DNA from: Pyrus communis
Taxonomy: Eukaryota; Streptophyta; Magnoliopsida; Rosales; Rosaceae
Reading direction: 5' to 3'
Length of the DNA stretch: 64,000 nt
NCBI RefSeq assembly: GCF_963583255.1
Contig: NC_084809.1
Location: 11,203,997 to 11,267,996 of the forward strand
In this document: piece by piece, positions 37,901 through 48,901 of the stretch
How the letters are laid out: every line of letters begins with the position of its first letter
Numbering within the stretch: position 1 is the stretch's first letter
Position numbers and translations under genes: made by a program
The notes under the pieces: model-generated
What the model was told of the DNA's origin: nothing
Seen by the model: only the letters and a program-made list of their open reading frames with translations
The model's database searches: none

Positions 37901-40900
37901 GGTTTTTGCCTCACTTACCTTCATATACCTTTTTGTCCCCTTACAATTGTCAACTCGCTTCATTGTCTGCTTTCTTCCTTTTGGTTGCTTACAGCTGGGA
38001 GATCCTAAAAATAAGGGGGCATCTGATGCTGATTTTCACTTATCAAACCTTTTGTCTGATCATCCAAACATGAAGGTATATCTATTGAGCTTAGCTAAAT
38101 CTAATTTGTGGATCTGAGTAGTCCTCCCAGTCCCATCTTATACTAAGAACTCCTTTGAACAGGCAGTGGTGATCAACGAGGTGGACTCTTTTCTCTTTCG
38201 CCCACGTTTGACTCCACAAGCAAAATATCATGCAGTATGTCCCATTATAAACACTACTATTAATTTAATCGCTACCATAATCTGGACTAAGCTAGTATCA
38301 TTACTACTTGTTTCAGCTGCCACATAACATTTTGTTTGATTGTTTGCCCATAAATGTTATTGAAATATTAAAGTTTTAGTGTTTATGATGGTGGATCTTT
38401 AAACTATATGCAAGGGCTGAAGCTGTCTTGCCAAAGTAATTAGACAGTGAGAGGAATAGGCTTCCTCCGACAATAAAATCATGAAGCATAGAAACATCTC
38501 TAGATGAGATCATGAGACACTGATATGTTTCCTCTTAACATAATTACATATGAGCATGCATGTCTTTGTCGGAGATCCTATGCTATGACCAAAGTGCATC
38601 AGTATTTAATGATTCTGCTCATTGACATACTGTCTGACGCATATTTACATGTTGAGGAGCTATTAGTCTGAATTTTCATATAGCAAATAGCAATTTTCTT
38701 CTTGTTCTTGATCATGCCCACTTTGCTTGTTTTTGTATTTAATTCTTAGTAATTGAGGAGCCATGGATTTGAACTCAAAGTCAATGTATACTACCTACAT
38801 TCAGTTTAAATTGGTGCAACTTACAAACTGTTGAACAAAAATTTTACATATGCAGGTTAACTTTCTGAGCCAAATGCGTCTAACTCATAAAGGAGATGGA
38901 CCAAAGGTGGCAAAACGTTTAATCGATGTTTATTTTTCACTTTTCAAGGTAATGATGAACTACATTATCTTTTGAATGTTTATCATCCATAACACTTATG
39001 ATTTCTGCCCCCCTAATCCACATTCTCTACATCCCTGCATCATGATGTTTTTGTTGGAGTACACAAGGCCTAAATTATGGAAATAGAAAATGAACAGTCA
39101 CAAAGTAAAATTTCAGGTACTTATTAATGAGGCTGCTGCTGGTGAAAAGATGGATAAAAAAGGGAAAGCATGGTCTAAAAAGCCACTCAGTTCTAATGAG
39201 GATAAGAGTTCATCGGATTCTCATGTTGAATTGGATTCACGCCTTCTGTCAGCTCTACTGGTGGTTAGTACAAATACTTGTTGGGTCTACAGTATATATA
39301 GGATGCATCCTCAGCTTTCATAACAGTGTAGCTATGTCATCTCACCATCTCATAGGAACATCTTGGTGTGTTTACAAGCTTTTAGTTACTCATAGAGAAA
39401 AAGAATACAAGAAAGAGTGCAAAAGGCTAGGCATAAATTTAGGCTTAGAAAAACATTTTCCAAGGAACTTACTGACCACTTCTGCGTCTCTTTTACAGGG
39501 AGTCAATAGAGCATTTCCCTTTGTCTCTAGCAATGAGGCTGATGACATTGTTGAGGTCCAAACACCAATGCTTTTCCAGCTGGTAAGCTCAAAGCTTTGC
39601 TAGTCATTACTTGGAAGATTAGCTATATCTTTGATTCTGTGCATGGAAATTAATCTGGACACTTGTGCAGGTTCATTCTAAGAATTTTAATGTAGGAGTT
39701 CAAGCATTGATGCTTCTCGATAAGATCTCATCTAAGAATCAAATCGTCAGTGATAGGTTTTACAGGGCCTTGTACTCAAAACTACTACTTCCAGCTGCCA
39801 TGAATACTTCTAAGGTAAGTGGAGCTGGATTTGTTTACGCTTTTTTTAGTACTTTTGCTACGCTCTTTCTTAAGACTCGTCTCTCGCACTTTCTTATAGT
39901 CTTTGAGAAGCTTCTTTTTAGATCAATAAATTTCACTTTACTATTAGCTTCAGCAGGAGCTGGGTAGCATGCAACAAATTTGACTCCTTTCATTCAATTA
40001 TATATCTTACCGTCTTTATATGACTTTCTTTTTAGGCAGAAATGTTTATCGGACTTATTCTGAGGGCAATGAAAAATGATCTGAACTTGAAGCGTGCAGC
40101 TGCTTTCGCAAAGCGTGTATTGCAGGTATGTACTTAGTTATGGTCTTATGAGTTTGCCACACGTACCACAGTTCCTCCTAGACAGCTCTACATGTATCTC
40201 ATTTCTGTTAATTACCTTATTAATAAAACCCACAAAGTAGAATTTGCATCTGTTGTGTTACCATGATTGGAGATTTTTGGAGTTTCGGATCTTAGTGTAA
40301 GCTTCTTTGAGGAAACCATGCATTGTGAAATAGAGGTCGATGATTGTTATGCTGCACTTATGTGGATGATGTAATTTGAACAGGTTGCGCTTCAGCAGCC
40401 ACCTCAATATGCATGTGGATGCCTCTTCCTCCTTTCAGAAGTTCTCAAGGCAAGACCCCCATTATGGTACGCTAGTGCTATTTCGGAGATCTGTGCCCTA
40501 GATTTTACTCAACATGTCAATTAAACATGTTTCTAATTCGCCATCCCCACGCAGGAACATGGTGCTCCAGAATGAGTCAGTTGATGATGAACTTGAGCAT
40601 TTTAAAGATGTTCGAGAAGAAACTGATGATAACCCCACCCCTCTCCCAGAGAAACAGGAACTCGATGTTGAGCTTGCACACAGCAATGATGCTGCCAATT
40701 CTGACCATGATTCTTCAGAAGATGATAATGAATCCACCGCCTCCTATTCTGAAGGTGAAGGTTCTGATGAAGCAGAGGAGTTTTTTGTGACAAAAGATCG
40801 AAATGATTCCAAACCAACCCCTGCTAGTAATGTGCAACCACCACAAGCATCATCCGAGAAGCCTCGCTTGCCTGGAGACTATGATCCACGACGCCGAGAA

Positions 40901-42211
40901 CCCTCTTATTGGTTAGTTGTCTTTAACAGGCTAGCATCCATATTCGTGTGGCAGAATATTGAATAAGTGCAACATGTAATACTTTGTTAGTAAAAAAAGA
41001 ATGAAGAGAGAAAAAGTAAAGGTCAAACCAAATTTCTTGTCAAACAACCCACTGCAGGATTTCTAATGCTTTGCACCCTTTATTTTTGTCTATATTTTCT
41101 ATTAACTTCCAAATTCCCATTTCTATATGAGCAAACAGTAATGCAGATCGTGTGAGCTGGTGGGAGCTGACAGTACTTGCTTCACATGTGCACCCTTCGG
41201 TTTCAACCATGGCAAAGACCCTACTCTCTGGGGCAAACATTGTCTACAATGGAAACCCGCTGAATGACCTATCACTTACTGCTTTTCTGGACAAGTTTAT
41301 GGAGAAGAAACCAAAGCAAAGCACATGGCATGGTGGTTCACAAATTGAACCTGCGAAAAAGGTCTGCTTGTTTCCTGAACTTGTAGAATTGCCCCTTAAA
41401 TGATTTGAATGATTTGAGTACCATAGTTATGGTCAGTGCCGAAACACAGGCCCCTTAAATCTGCAATGCTGACTGATTTTTCTCGTTCCAGCTTGACATG
41501 ACCAACCAATTAATCGGATCAGCTATTCTCTCATTGGGTGAGGAAGATGTAGCCCCAGAAGATCTTGTCTTCCACAAGTTCTATACGAACAAGATGAATT
41601 CTTCAAAGAAACCAAAGAAGAAAAAGAAGAAGGCAACAGAAGATGAAGGCGCTGCAGATTTGTTCGACGTGGATGGTGGTGGCGGTGATGACAGCGATAA
41701 CGAAGAGATTGACAATATGCTGGATTCCGCTGGTGTTTCTATTGAAGCAGATGGTGACTATGATTACGATGATCTGGACCAAGTTGCCAATGAAGATGAT
41801 GAAGACTTGGTTGCTAATGTCAGTGATACTGAGCTGGACCTGGCCTCAGACAGTGGGGAGGGAGAAGACTTTGATGCCATTGCGGACGATGGCCAGAGTG
41901 ACGACAACGACATCGATATAGGAGATGCAGACGACGACGACATTGACTTAGGAGATGCAGACGACAACGACATTGACATAGGTGATGCAGACGACGACGA
42001 CATTGACATAGGTGATGCAGATGACGGCATTGACGGGGATGAGGGGAAGAATGTTATAAGCACAAGTAAACGGAAGCGAGGGAAGTCTGGAGCATCCCCG
42101 TTTGCTAGTCTTGAAGAATATGAGCATCTGTTGAACGACGATGTTCCTGCTGATAAGGAAACTAGAAAAAAGAAGCCGAAATCACGAAAGAAGAGAAAGT
42201 CGTCCGACTGA
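34960..42211 (+). CDS. NOC1: NOC1/CEBPZ (Mak21) family ribosome-biogenesis factor, SLOW WALKER2 type, sixteen exons
   Basis: Exons: 34960-35620, 36114-36189, 36792-36911, 37000-37075, 37819-37887, 37995-38075, 38163-38234, 38856-38948, 39117-39263, 39499-39582, 39671-39814, 40036-40125, 40384-40466, 40555-40911, 41139-41361, 41492-42211. They join in frame to 1031 codons, close to Arabidopsis SWA2. The N-terminus is Lys- and Pro-rich. The HEAT-like CBF/Mak21 core includes RAFPFVSSNEADDI, NFNVGVQALMLLDKIS, DRFYRALYSKLLLP and QQPPQYACGCLFLLSE. The Mak21 signature continues after an acidic insert at RRREPSYCNADRVSWWELT. The tail has a Lys tract (KKPKKKKKKATE), a long Asp/Glu tract with a 10-residue tandem repeat, and a basic end (KPKSRKKRKSSD), fitting a nucleolar protein. 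Known family role: NOC1-NOC2 acts in early 60S pre-ribosome assembly. Its stop lies 279 bp from that of the convergent heat-shock gene. Confidence 0.95.
41900..42030 (+). repeat. In-frame 30-bp minisatellite in the last NOC1 exon
   Basis: Units at 41900-41929, 41930-41959, 41960-41989 and 41990-42019, then a partial one. They encode variants of the 10-residue DDDDIDIGDA. The repeat is a multiple of three, so copy-number change would keep the frame. Confidence 0.9.
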
Positions 42212-42490
42212 AACCTCCCTCTCTTGGTCGGACTCGTCCAAAAAACCATCAGGAAATTTTGTTTCGAACTCGTATCCGATTCTGCCCATAGAATTTTTTG
42301 CCGTTGGCTTTTACTTTTTATGAAAAATTAGAATTCAAGATTACAATAGAGACAGAGATGTAGGTCCGGACAAATTGTTGCCCTTCCACTCAAGTTCCAA
42401 TTCCATTGCCTTAACACATAAACCCTAAACCCTGGAACTAGAAGCCTAAATGTACACAAAGCACATGAATCCAGCTGCCTTTCACCTGCT

Positions 42491-43087
42491 TCAAGAGATG
42501 GAGACTTCAACTGTTTTGGGCTTGGGAGGCGGAGGAAGCTTCTCGACAACCAGAGTCAGAACCCCGTTCTCACATTTAGCGGTAATTGCTGCTACATTGG
42601 CATTTCCGGGCAACCTGAACTTCCTCAGCAGCTTCTGGACCGCTTTCCTCTCCAGCCTTATATACTTGCACCCTTCCTCCTCCCCGTCGTCGCGCTTTCT
42701 CTTCCCCTTGCTTCGGATCACCAGAGTGTTGTCATCTTCAACCGTCACCTGAATCGCGAAATCAAATTTGTTCACTCACAGATGCATCAGCACAAACGAT
42801 AAAACAAGTGCACGACATTCATTATTTACCAAAACATCCGATTAAGCGTGCACATTTGGATTTAATTAATCTACCTGAATGTCAGATTTGGACATGCCAG
42901 GCACGTCCAAGAAAAATATGTACTCCCTGGGAGCGTCCAAAATGTCAACCGGAATGCTGGACGCACCTTTGTTCTCGTTACCGGTCTCGTGAGCTCGAGG
43001 AAACATGAACTTCTCAATGGCCTCTGGGAAATTCAGCAGGTGGTTCACCGCCGCTTCGAACGCACTCGAATCCGCATCTCGGATCAT
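42491..43087 (-). CDS. Class II cytosolic small heat-shock protein, two exons
   Basis: Exons on the minus strand: 43087-42875 and 42748-42491, joined in frame to 156 codons, a normal sHSP size. The alpha-crystallin domain begins near residue 46 ([20 protein letters not shown]) and contains [18 protein letters not shown] and [19 protein letters not shown]. It ends with the ACD signature [15 protein letters not shown] and the class II-like KTVEVSIS. The N-terminus ([15 protein letters not shown]) also fits cytosolic class II. These ATP-independent chaperones form oligomers that hold denatured proteins during heat stress and in seeds. A heat-shock element and TATA box lie upstream (43505-43536). 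Divergence from textbook class II proteins in the N-terminal arm is moderate, so a closely related sHSP class is possible. Confidence 0.93.
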
Positions 43088-43122
43088 TTTTCACCAACGA
43101 TTCAGAATCCGCAGAGTACAAT

Positions 43123-43408
43123 CTGTGAAATATTCAAGAGAAAGTTTACTTTAGCAACCCAGTAGCAATGAAGCGATCAAAAGTAGAGATTTGATGGAGA
43201 AATACGGGTGAAGTTGAAAGATTTGGTGACCCATTGGAGATACAAGCTTGTATGCTTGAATTTTTTAGTAATACGGGCATTTGAGCTGTTTGTTTCTTGG
43301 GAAAATTACAGAGAAAGCAAAGGGCGAAAATGGGAGCAGAAATTAACAGAACCAAGTGAAGAAAAATGAAGTTTAGTTTTCGAAGAGGGACATGGAAAAG
43401 ATTCTTAC
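43123..43408 (-). other. Possible 5' untranslated intron of the heat-shock gene
   Basis: On the minus strand a good donor (CAT|GTAAGAATC) at 43408 and acceptor (TTTCACAG|ATTG) at 43123 frame a T-rich segment between the predicted transcription start and the ATG. Removing it would shorten an otherwise ~390-base leader. Inferred only from splice consensus. Confidence 0.4.
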
Positions 43409-43504
43409 ATGAAGAGAGTTGTTTGATTCGCGCGGGAAAGCGTTTGATAGAACGAGAGATTGCAGCGACTGATTCTGATTGTTTGGTTGGCGAGAAATTG
43501 TGGG

Positions 43505-43536
43505 ATATAAACAACCAGAGAGTGGAAAGTTCGAGA
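43505..43536 (-). promoter_or_regulatory. Heat-shock element and TATA box
   Basis: GAAAGTTC (43525-43532) followed by GAGAG gives inverted GAA/TTC units spaced as in a heat-shock element (nGAAnnTTCn). On the minus strand a TATA motif (GTTTATATCCC) lies at about 43505-43514, just downstream of it. This order and spacing is usual for plant small heat-shock promoters, with transcription then starting near 43475. Confidence 0.65.
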
Positions 43537-43639
43537 GAAATGGAGCGAAGAGCAACGAACCGTCTTGAACAATCGCGGGGTTTTCAGCATATAGACCGCG
43601 GGAATCGGAGGATCGTGACCTTACACGTGTTTCTTTAAC

Positions 43640-43891
43640 TCACAGAAATACCACAATTTTGTCGTCATAAACTCAGCAAGAATACAGGAACGGTCTGTAG
43701 TTGGGCACTGGATCCCCTCGGACCTGAGGGTTACAACACTATTTTCCCTTCAATCCGGGGCATAAGGCCAGGAATTCACCTTCAGCTGGCTCTTGTTCTA
43801 TATCTAGGTCATCTAATGTTAGGCTTCGCTACTTAACTTATCAGTCAGCAAGTAAACAACCTTCCAACACCAAACCATCCCCCACTCACCC

Positions 43892-43924
<33 letters not shown>

Positions 43925-44572
43925 GCGGGCAGGTAGTAAGGAGTAGCTGATCAAGAGAGATGTGATAAGCAGGTTGTACGGTATGATTATGCAAGGGTTT
44001 AGTGATCGAATCTTCTAGCAATCGTTTTCGGCAACAAGAGTCGGTTATGGTGGGCGGCTTTCTCGTTCTTGATGAGTTGATCCATCGGATTGAAACCCTC
44101 ATTAGATTCAGCAACTAAGGATGAGATTACCATAGGCTTTTTTTTCTCATTCTGCTCCTATGGTGTGGACAATTCCACCGAGCACTAGTTATTTCATATC
44201 CGGTCAAAATTTTGGTTAATTGATCAATTAGCCAAATTTTGAAATAGGAACAGAGTAACTCGAACTCCAAGAGACAAACGGTTCCCCATATCATTTGAGA
44301 TTCTCTCCTCGCCCTTAGCCCTTCTCGGCTAATAGAATGTGAATTACCATGTCCATTAAAAGGAGCGGACCAATAGGATCGTTTATCCGCAAACAGAGAG
44401 TAAATTGCTTATTAGGTAGCAAACAGGAAAAGCAAACAAAAGGGGTCGCCAATACAATTTACTTGCAAGCTGTAGAATTACTGTAAAACACATCCCTAGG
44501 AAAATTATGCACAACCTTAGTAATGATCTTGCAATTGTCGGCAAATAAGCATTATTAAATATGAATCACCAC
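43640..44572. other. Gene-less stretch with a 24-C run; possibly organelle-derived
   Basis: No coding family was recognised. A poly(C) run (43889-43912) is followed at once by an A run. The remainder (about 43690-44460) is less AT-rich than the neighbouring intergenic DNA and has no plant-repeat features I recognise. It could be a nuclear copy of organelle DNA, but I cannot identify a source gene. Confidence 0.3.
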
Positions 44573-45283
44573 TAGGGGTGGTTCGGTATGGGATACCATA
44601 CCGAAACTAGTACCCCGAATCCCAAACCAAAATTTTTCGGGACGGGAATTTGAAGACCAATCCCAAACCAAATTTTCGGGAATTCCAAATTTCGGGAATC
44701 CCAAAATATTTTCGGTATTTTGGGACAAATCGGGAATCCCAAATTGAAATATGAAATTATGAATTGTTCTTCAAATATATAATTCAAGAACACATTCATG
44801 AACTAGGAATTTCATTTCATTCACACTACCATTTAATTGAACACTGGCATGCCTGACTGTTTTTATCATAGTCAAAATTCAAATTAATTAAACCCTTTTT
44901 GCAATATGTTGAGAAACAAAAGAATCAAGCCTTCTAAAATCATCAGCCATGGCAGCAGCAATAATAAAATCCACATGAATATCAAACAAAACATGAAAAA
45001 TATGCAAGGTGTAGGGCATTCCAGGTTGCAGAGCATGAATTAGAAACTACTAGCATTAATTATAAAAGAATAATATATATAATAATTAATATTATATATT
45101 TTCGGTTCGGTATGGGATTCCCAAAATATCGAGAAGCCAATCCCAAATCCCATACCGAAATTTTGGGATCGGTTCGGGATAGCATCCCGAAAATTTTGGG
45201 AATTTCGGTTTGGGAAATTTTTGGTTTGGGATCGGGATTTTTTCGGTTCGGTTCGGGATTTTTGGGAATTTTTTCCACCCCTA
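44573..45283. mobile_element. Non-autonomous hAT-type element, 711 bp, 8-bp target duplication
   Basis: ATCACCAC flanks it at 44565-44572 and 45284-45291. The termini are inverted: TAGGGGTGG and CCACCCCTA. Both subterminal regions are packed with TCGGGAT/TTTGGGA-type repeats (44580-44745 and 45100-45275), and the centre is plain AT-rich DNA without a transposase. Eight-bp duplications and short termini of this kind are diagnostic of hAT elements. Confidence 0.9.
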
Positions 45284-45860
45284 ATCACCACCAATGAACG
45301 TCAATCAATATTGGAGATCTTTTCATATGTTTCTTCTCCGTTGCTTCATAGGATTTACTACTATTTTTCAATGGATTCAGTAGTTGTATGTGCTTAACCT
45401 AAATGAAAATCAAGATGTTTACAACTACTTAAGTTGTTTACTACCACTTATCAAGATGCTAATTTGTAAATTTTACCATAAAAAAAGATGCTAATTTGTA
45501 AAGATAATATTCGTCGGACCTTGTTTATGAAAGATTCGATATGATGGCCCAAAATGAAGAGAAAATCTTAGATTCGATATTCGGACCATCTCATTCGTTT
45601 GGCCTAGACTCAAAAAATCCCTCATGGGCCCTCTGCTCTCTGACTTGAGGCCCACCACTACCTCACATTTAGATTCCATCCCCTCTCCCACCACTTCATT
45701 CCGTACGCTACACTCAAGACCCTCTTCCAAATGAAACCACAGAAAATAGAAATAGAAATTTTTTTTTGCATATCTATTAATATGGTTGAGTTTTCTGTAT
45801 AAGGGGTTTAGTTTTCTCACTTCGTAAGAAAACCTATTGAGTCATATAGTGTTTTATTAG

Positions 45861-46226
45861 GGTAATGTCAGTGAAAATATCTAATTTGAACTATTTCTCT
45901 AAGCCATCTGATGTGGTAACTGACATATACATACCATGTCACTTAATTAATTAACTTTTCATTTCTTTTAATCAAAATCGATTATTTCAAAACAAAAAAC
46001 AAAAAAAATTATTTTAACCTTTTCAGATTCCTCATCTCTATCCTCTGAGAGAGAGACGGAGAATAGAGATCTGAAAAATCTAGAAGTTATTTTCCATTCT
46101 AGAATCATCAATTTTGATTAAAAATTTGCAAAGTTATTAATTAAGTGACGTGACATGTATATGTCGGCTGCTACATCAGATGGTTTAGATTGAGGCTTCA
46201 AATTAGATTGTCTCCCAAACATTACC
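45861..46226. mobile_element. Foldback MITE, 366 bp
   Basis: More than 100 bp at each end are inverted copies. Left: GGTAATGTCAGTGAAA, ATCTAATTTGAA, CCATCTGATGT, TGACATATACAT. Right: the complements of these (ACATCAGATGG, TTCAAATTAGAT, CATTACC). Central loop about 100 bp. Target duplication uncertain. Confidence 0.85.
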
Positions 46227-46261
46227 TTTATATTTAGTAATAGTACCATACATATATGAGT

Positions 46262-46400
46262 AATGTTACACTTATTATATGTTTCATATCACATTTGTAC
46301 CACTTCTCTAATAAAGGTAGGGTTCACCAACTCACGTGGTTCTCATCTCTATTAAAGAGGTGGTGCAAATGTAGTATAAAAATATGGTAAGAGTAGTATT
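46262..46400. mobile_element. MITE, 139 bp
   Basis: Inverted ends of about 60 bp: left CACATTTGTACCACTTCT against right AGAGGTGGTGCAAATGT, with AATGTTAC at the start and GTAGTATT at the end. No clear target duplication. Confidence 0.75.
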
Positions 46401-46586
46401 TTTGTACGTATATAAACCGAAGATGGTGGTAAACAATCGTCTCTTCATAAAATGTTTTTTTCTTTTTGTTTTGCCCAAACTGCCCCATTTCCTGCGGAAT
46501 ATGTGCTTATAAAGTGTTCAAATTGAATGTGATTACATGACTGAAGATTTTTATATTACAAGACACTTTATTTTTTATGTCTCTCT

Positions 46587-47645
46587 CTAAACATTAGAGA
46601 TTTGAACATCAGATTTTGGCTTTTCATCATCCTCATCCCAATTAGTGGTCTTGTAGTAGGTTGCATACAAGATGAGCTGTACCTCGCCGGAAAGCGATCC
46701 CAAAGCATTTGGAAACTACCAAATTATTCAGAAAAAAAAAAAAAAAAAAAGGTTAATTAATCACAAGAAATCAAAATAAAAAGTATTTTCTAGTTCTTTG
46801 AGGATAAATTGAAAACTTCTTGTTTACAGTTTTAATTAATTACCAGAATATATGGATCCAGTACTTTAAGGAATGCTGCATAGATGGACCAGACAATTCC
46901 ATTGCAGAAGTTGGCGAACGAAAGCGAAAACGGCATGTACTTGACGCTCTTTCTCTTGATCACCATTTTCTGCCAACCAAATAATTAAAGTAATGAAATC
47001 TTTTTCATCATCCAAACATTGTCTAAACACTCAAAACGTGGAATAATTTATGAAAATTGGTGATTCGTACGTACCATGACTGTCAAGGATGAGGCATACA
47101 TAATGATGTTCAAGACAATACATAAGATCCCAATTATCATAGAGCGGATTTGAGGGAGCTTCAAGAAAGTGTAGAGTAACGAAAACCACAATGGCAAATA
47201 AGGCAGCTTCAACTAGAAGAGCAATGATAATGTTTCGCTGAAAGAAAATAAGACAAATAAATTAATAAGATGTGGACGTTAAGTAAATTAATTTATAAAT
47301 CAAATTTGACAACTCTAACATTATTATTTATGGTGTTACTTACCCCTTTTTTTCCCCAGGAGAGTATGCTAAGAAGATAGCAATATCGATTAATTCGATG
47401 ACCAAACCAGTGCCATTGATTGTGAGGACAAGAAGGCTGTCTGGATGGACGTTTGGGCAGCCATAGAAGGACCACAAAGCACAATTAAGCAAAGTTGCTA
47501 TTCAAGGATCCGGCTTGAATTCACCAACTGATTTTTGCTTGATGATTTTCGCAAATGTTGGGCTGCAATATTTCCATTCATCATTTAGGGTAAAGAAACG
47601 AATTCATCATTTAACACAACTATATTTATAATTAAGTACGTGGAC

Positions 47646-47699
<54 letters not shown>

Positions 47700-47737
47700 C
47701 ACTGGGGAGATAAATAATCCAAAAGAGATGATATTTC
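46587..47737 (-). pseudogene. SWEET-family sugar transporter, broken copy
   Basis: Exon-like blocks on the minus strand: 47737-47701 (GNIISFGLFISP), 47562-47344 (PTFAKIIKQKS, SVGEFKPDP, then [25 protein letters not shown]), 47237-47075 (RNIIIALLVEAALFAIV, then IGILCIVLNIIMYAS), 46969-46844 ([26 protein letters not shown]) and 46715-46587 (FPNALGSLSGEVQLILYATY). All have GT...AG borders and cover both MtN3 three-helix repeats. Two lesions are visible. A TGA stop follows PDP where relatives have an aromatic residue, and there is a one-base frameshift near 47165 between the fourth-helix sequence and the MIIGILCIVLN block. No first exon with the start Met was found. Intact relatives are bidirectional sucrose/hexose uniporters. 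A sequencing error is possible for either lesion but unlikely for both. Confidence 0.8.
47647..47695. repeat. (GA)n microsatellite in the SWEET-like locus
   Basis: About 24 GA units inside the first recognised intron of the broken SWEET copy. Confidence 0.9.
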
Positions 47738-47759
47738 CTGTGCAGGAAGGAACAAGAGA

Positions 47760-48480
47760 AAATGTAGGTTAGCTAGATATATATCTCATTAACCATTCGA
47801 ATAGCTCGTATTTATGTATGTTTTTGAAGTTGCAAAACTTTTTAGTTCTCCCCATATGCATAACTAGAGAGAGGACGATAAGAGGACATGTTCGAATTTG
47901 AATAGGAAATCTTTCTCATGTGACAGGAAGTGAAATCCACATATAAAAATTCCCTTATTGTGAGGGACTGTTGCATGAATTGATGTCACACATGACAGTC
48001 CCTTCAGAAGACTCTCCTCCATGCACTTGCATTCCGAGTACTTTTTTTTTGAAATTTGATGATGACTAATAGTGTATTAAAACCCGCAAGCATTAGAAAA
48101 AAAGGCAAGAAAACCAGATGCTAGAAAGCTCGAATTAATGAAAAAACGGGGATAATAAAATAAAATAGAAAGTAAGCCCAAATGCCAATTAGAATTACTG
48201 ACCAATAATGCCAACAATAGCTCTGATCAGGGCGGGGTTCACCATTTTTCGGAACAAAAGGTAGACGATGAGAGAAATAATTAAAGAGAAATTAGGTTCT
48301 TATTATTCATTTTGCTACTTTATTGATTAAAACCTTATTCATTTTTAATTTTTGATCAAGGTCCTTGGTATTAATAACATCATTAAATATTTCAATAATA
48401 AAATTTTATTTCTAAATATATTCATTTAATGTTAAAAATGTTACAATTAGTATATTTATATTTATGGCTAAATTTTTTAT
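47760..48480. other. Gene-less stretch upstream of the SWEET-like locus
   Basis: AT-rich DNA without recognised coding sequence. A missing SWEET first exon was searched for here and not found. Confidence 0.5.
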
Positions 48481-48489
48481 CATATATTT

Positions 48490-48862
48490 TTATTTTTAGT
48501 TTGTACCCATTTTTAATTTGCAATCCTTTTTTAATTTGTACCAATTTTCTTTTCAGTTTTAATTTGTACCCATATATTAATTTCTTTTTGTGCCCATATT
48601 TTATAAAGTTTTATTTGTATTTGTACCCATATTTTTTTATTTATATGTACCCATTTTTAATTTTGCTAAATGTACCCATGCTAAGTATATGTACCATTCA
48701 TGTAATTTTTTTTCAAATTTTTAATCTGAAAATGTACTCATTCTTAAATATATCAATTTGTTATATGTATATATAAAATCTATTCAATTTTTTTTTCTAA
48801 TCCATTTTTAAACTTATATGGGTACATTCTTTTTTCTTTGATTTGAGAATGTATCCATGTTA
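48490..48862. repeat. TGTACCCAT-rich dispersed repeat array
   Basis: About ten copies of TGTACCCAT or close variants occur at irregular spacing in AT-rich DNA. Further copies occur at about 49631 and 49677, after the Cassandra insertion. The array therefore continued across the insertion site. Confidence 0.8.
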
Positions 48863-48901
48863 AGTTTAATAGAAGAAATTTACTAATTTTATTAAGCCTA
48901 A

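Larger units (their letters stand above)
45292..46586. other. Gene-less stretch with two MITEs
   Basis: The only structures seen are the inverted-repeat elements at 45861-46226 and 46262-46400. The remainder is AT-rich and without coding similarity. Confidence 0.6.

Noticed and set aside
41764..42249. Long Ser-rich minus-strand open frame
   Set aside because: It is the mirror of the Asp/Glu-rich NOC1 tail (GAY codons read as Ser/Ile on the other strand) and has no independent support.
43146..43514. Minus-strand open frame upstream of the heat-shock gene
   Set aside because: It lies in the predicted leader/promoter (TATA and heat-shock element overlap its start) and shows no family resemblance.
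48429..48776. 115-residue frame rich in Tyr, Phe and Leu
   Set aside because: Produced by translation of the AT-rich TGTACCCAT array; no protein-like composition.
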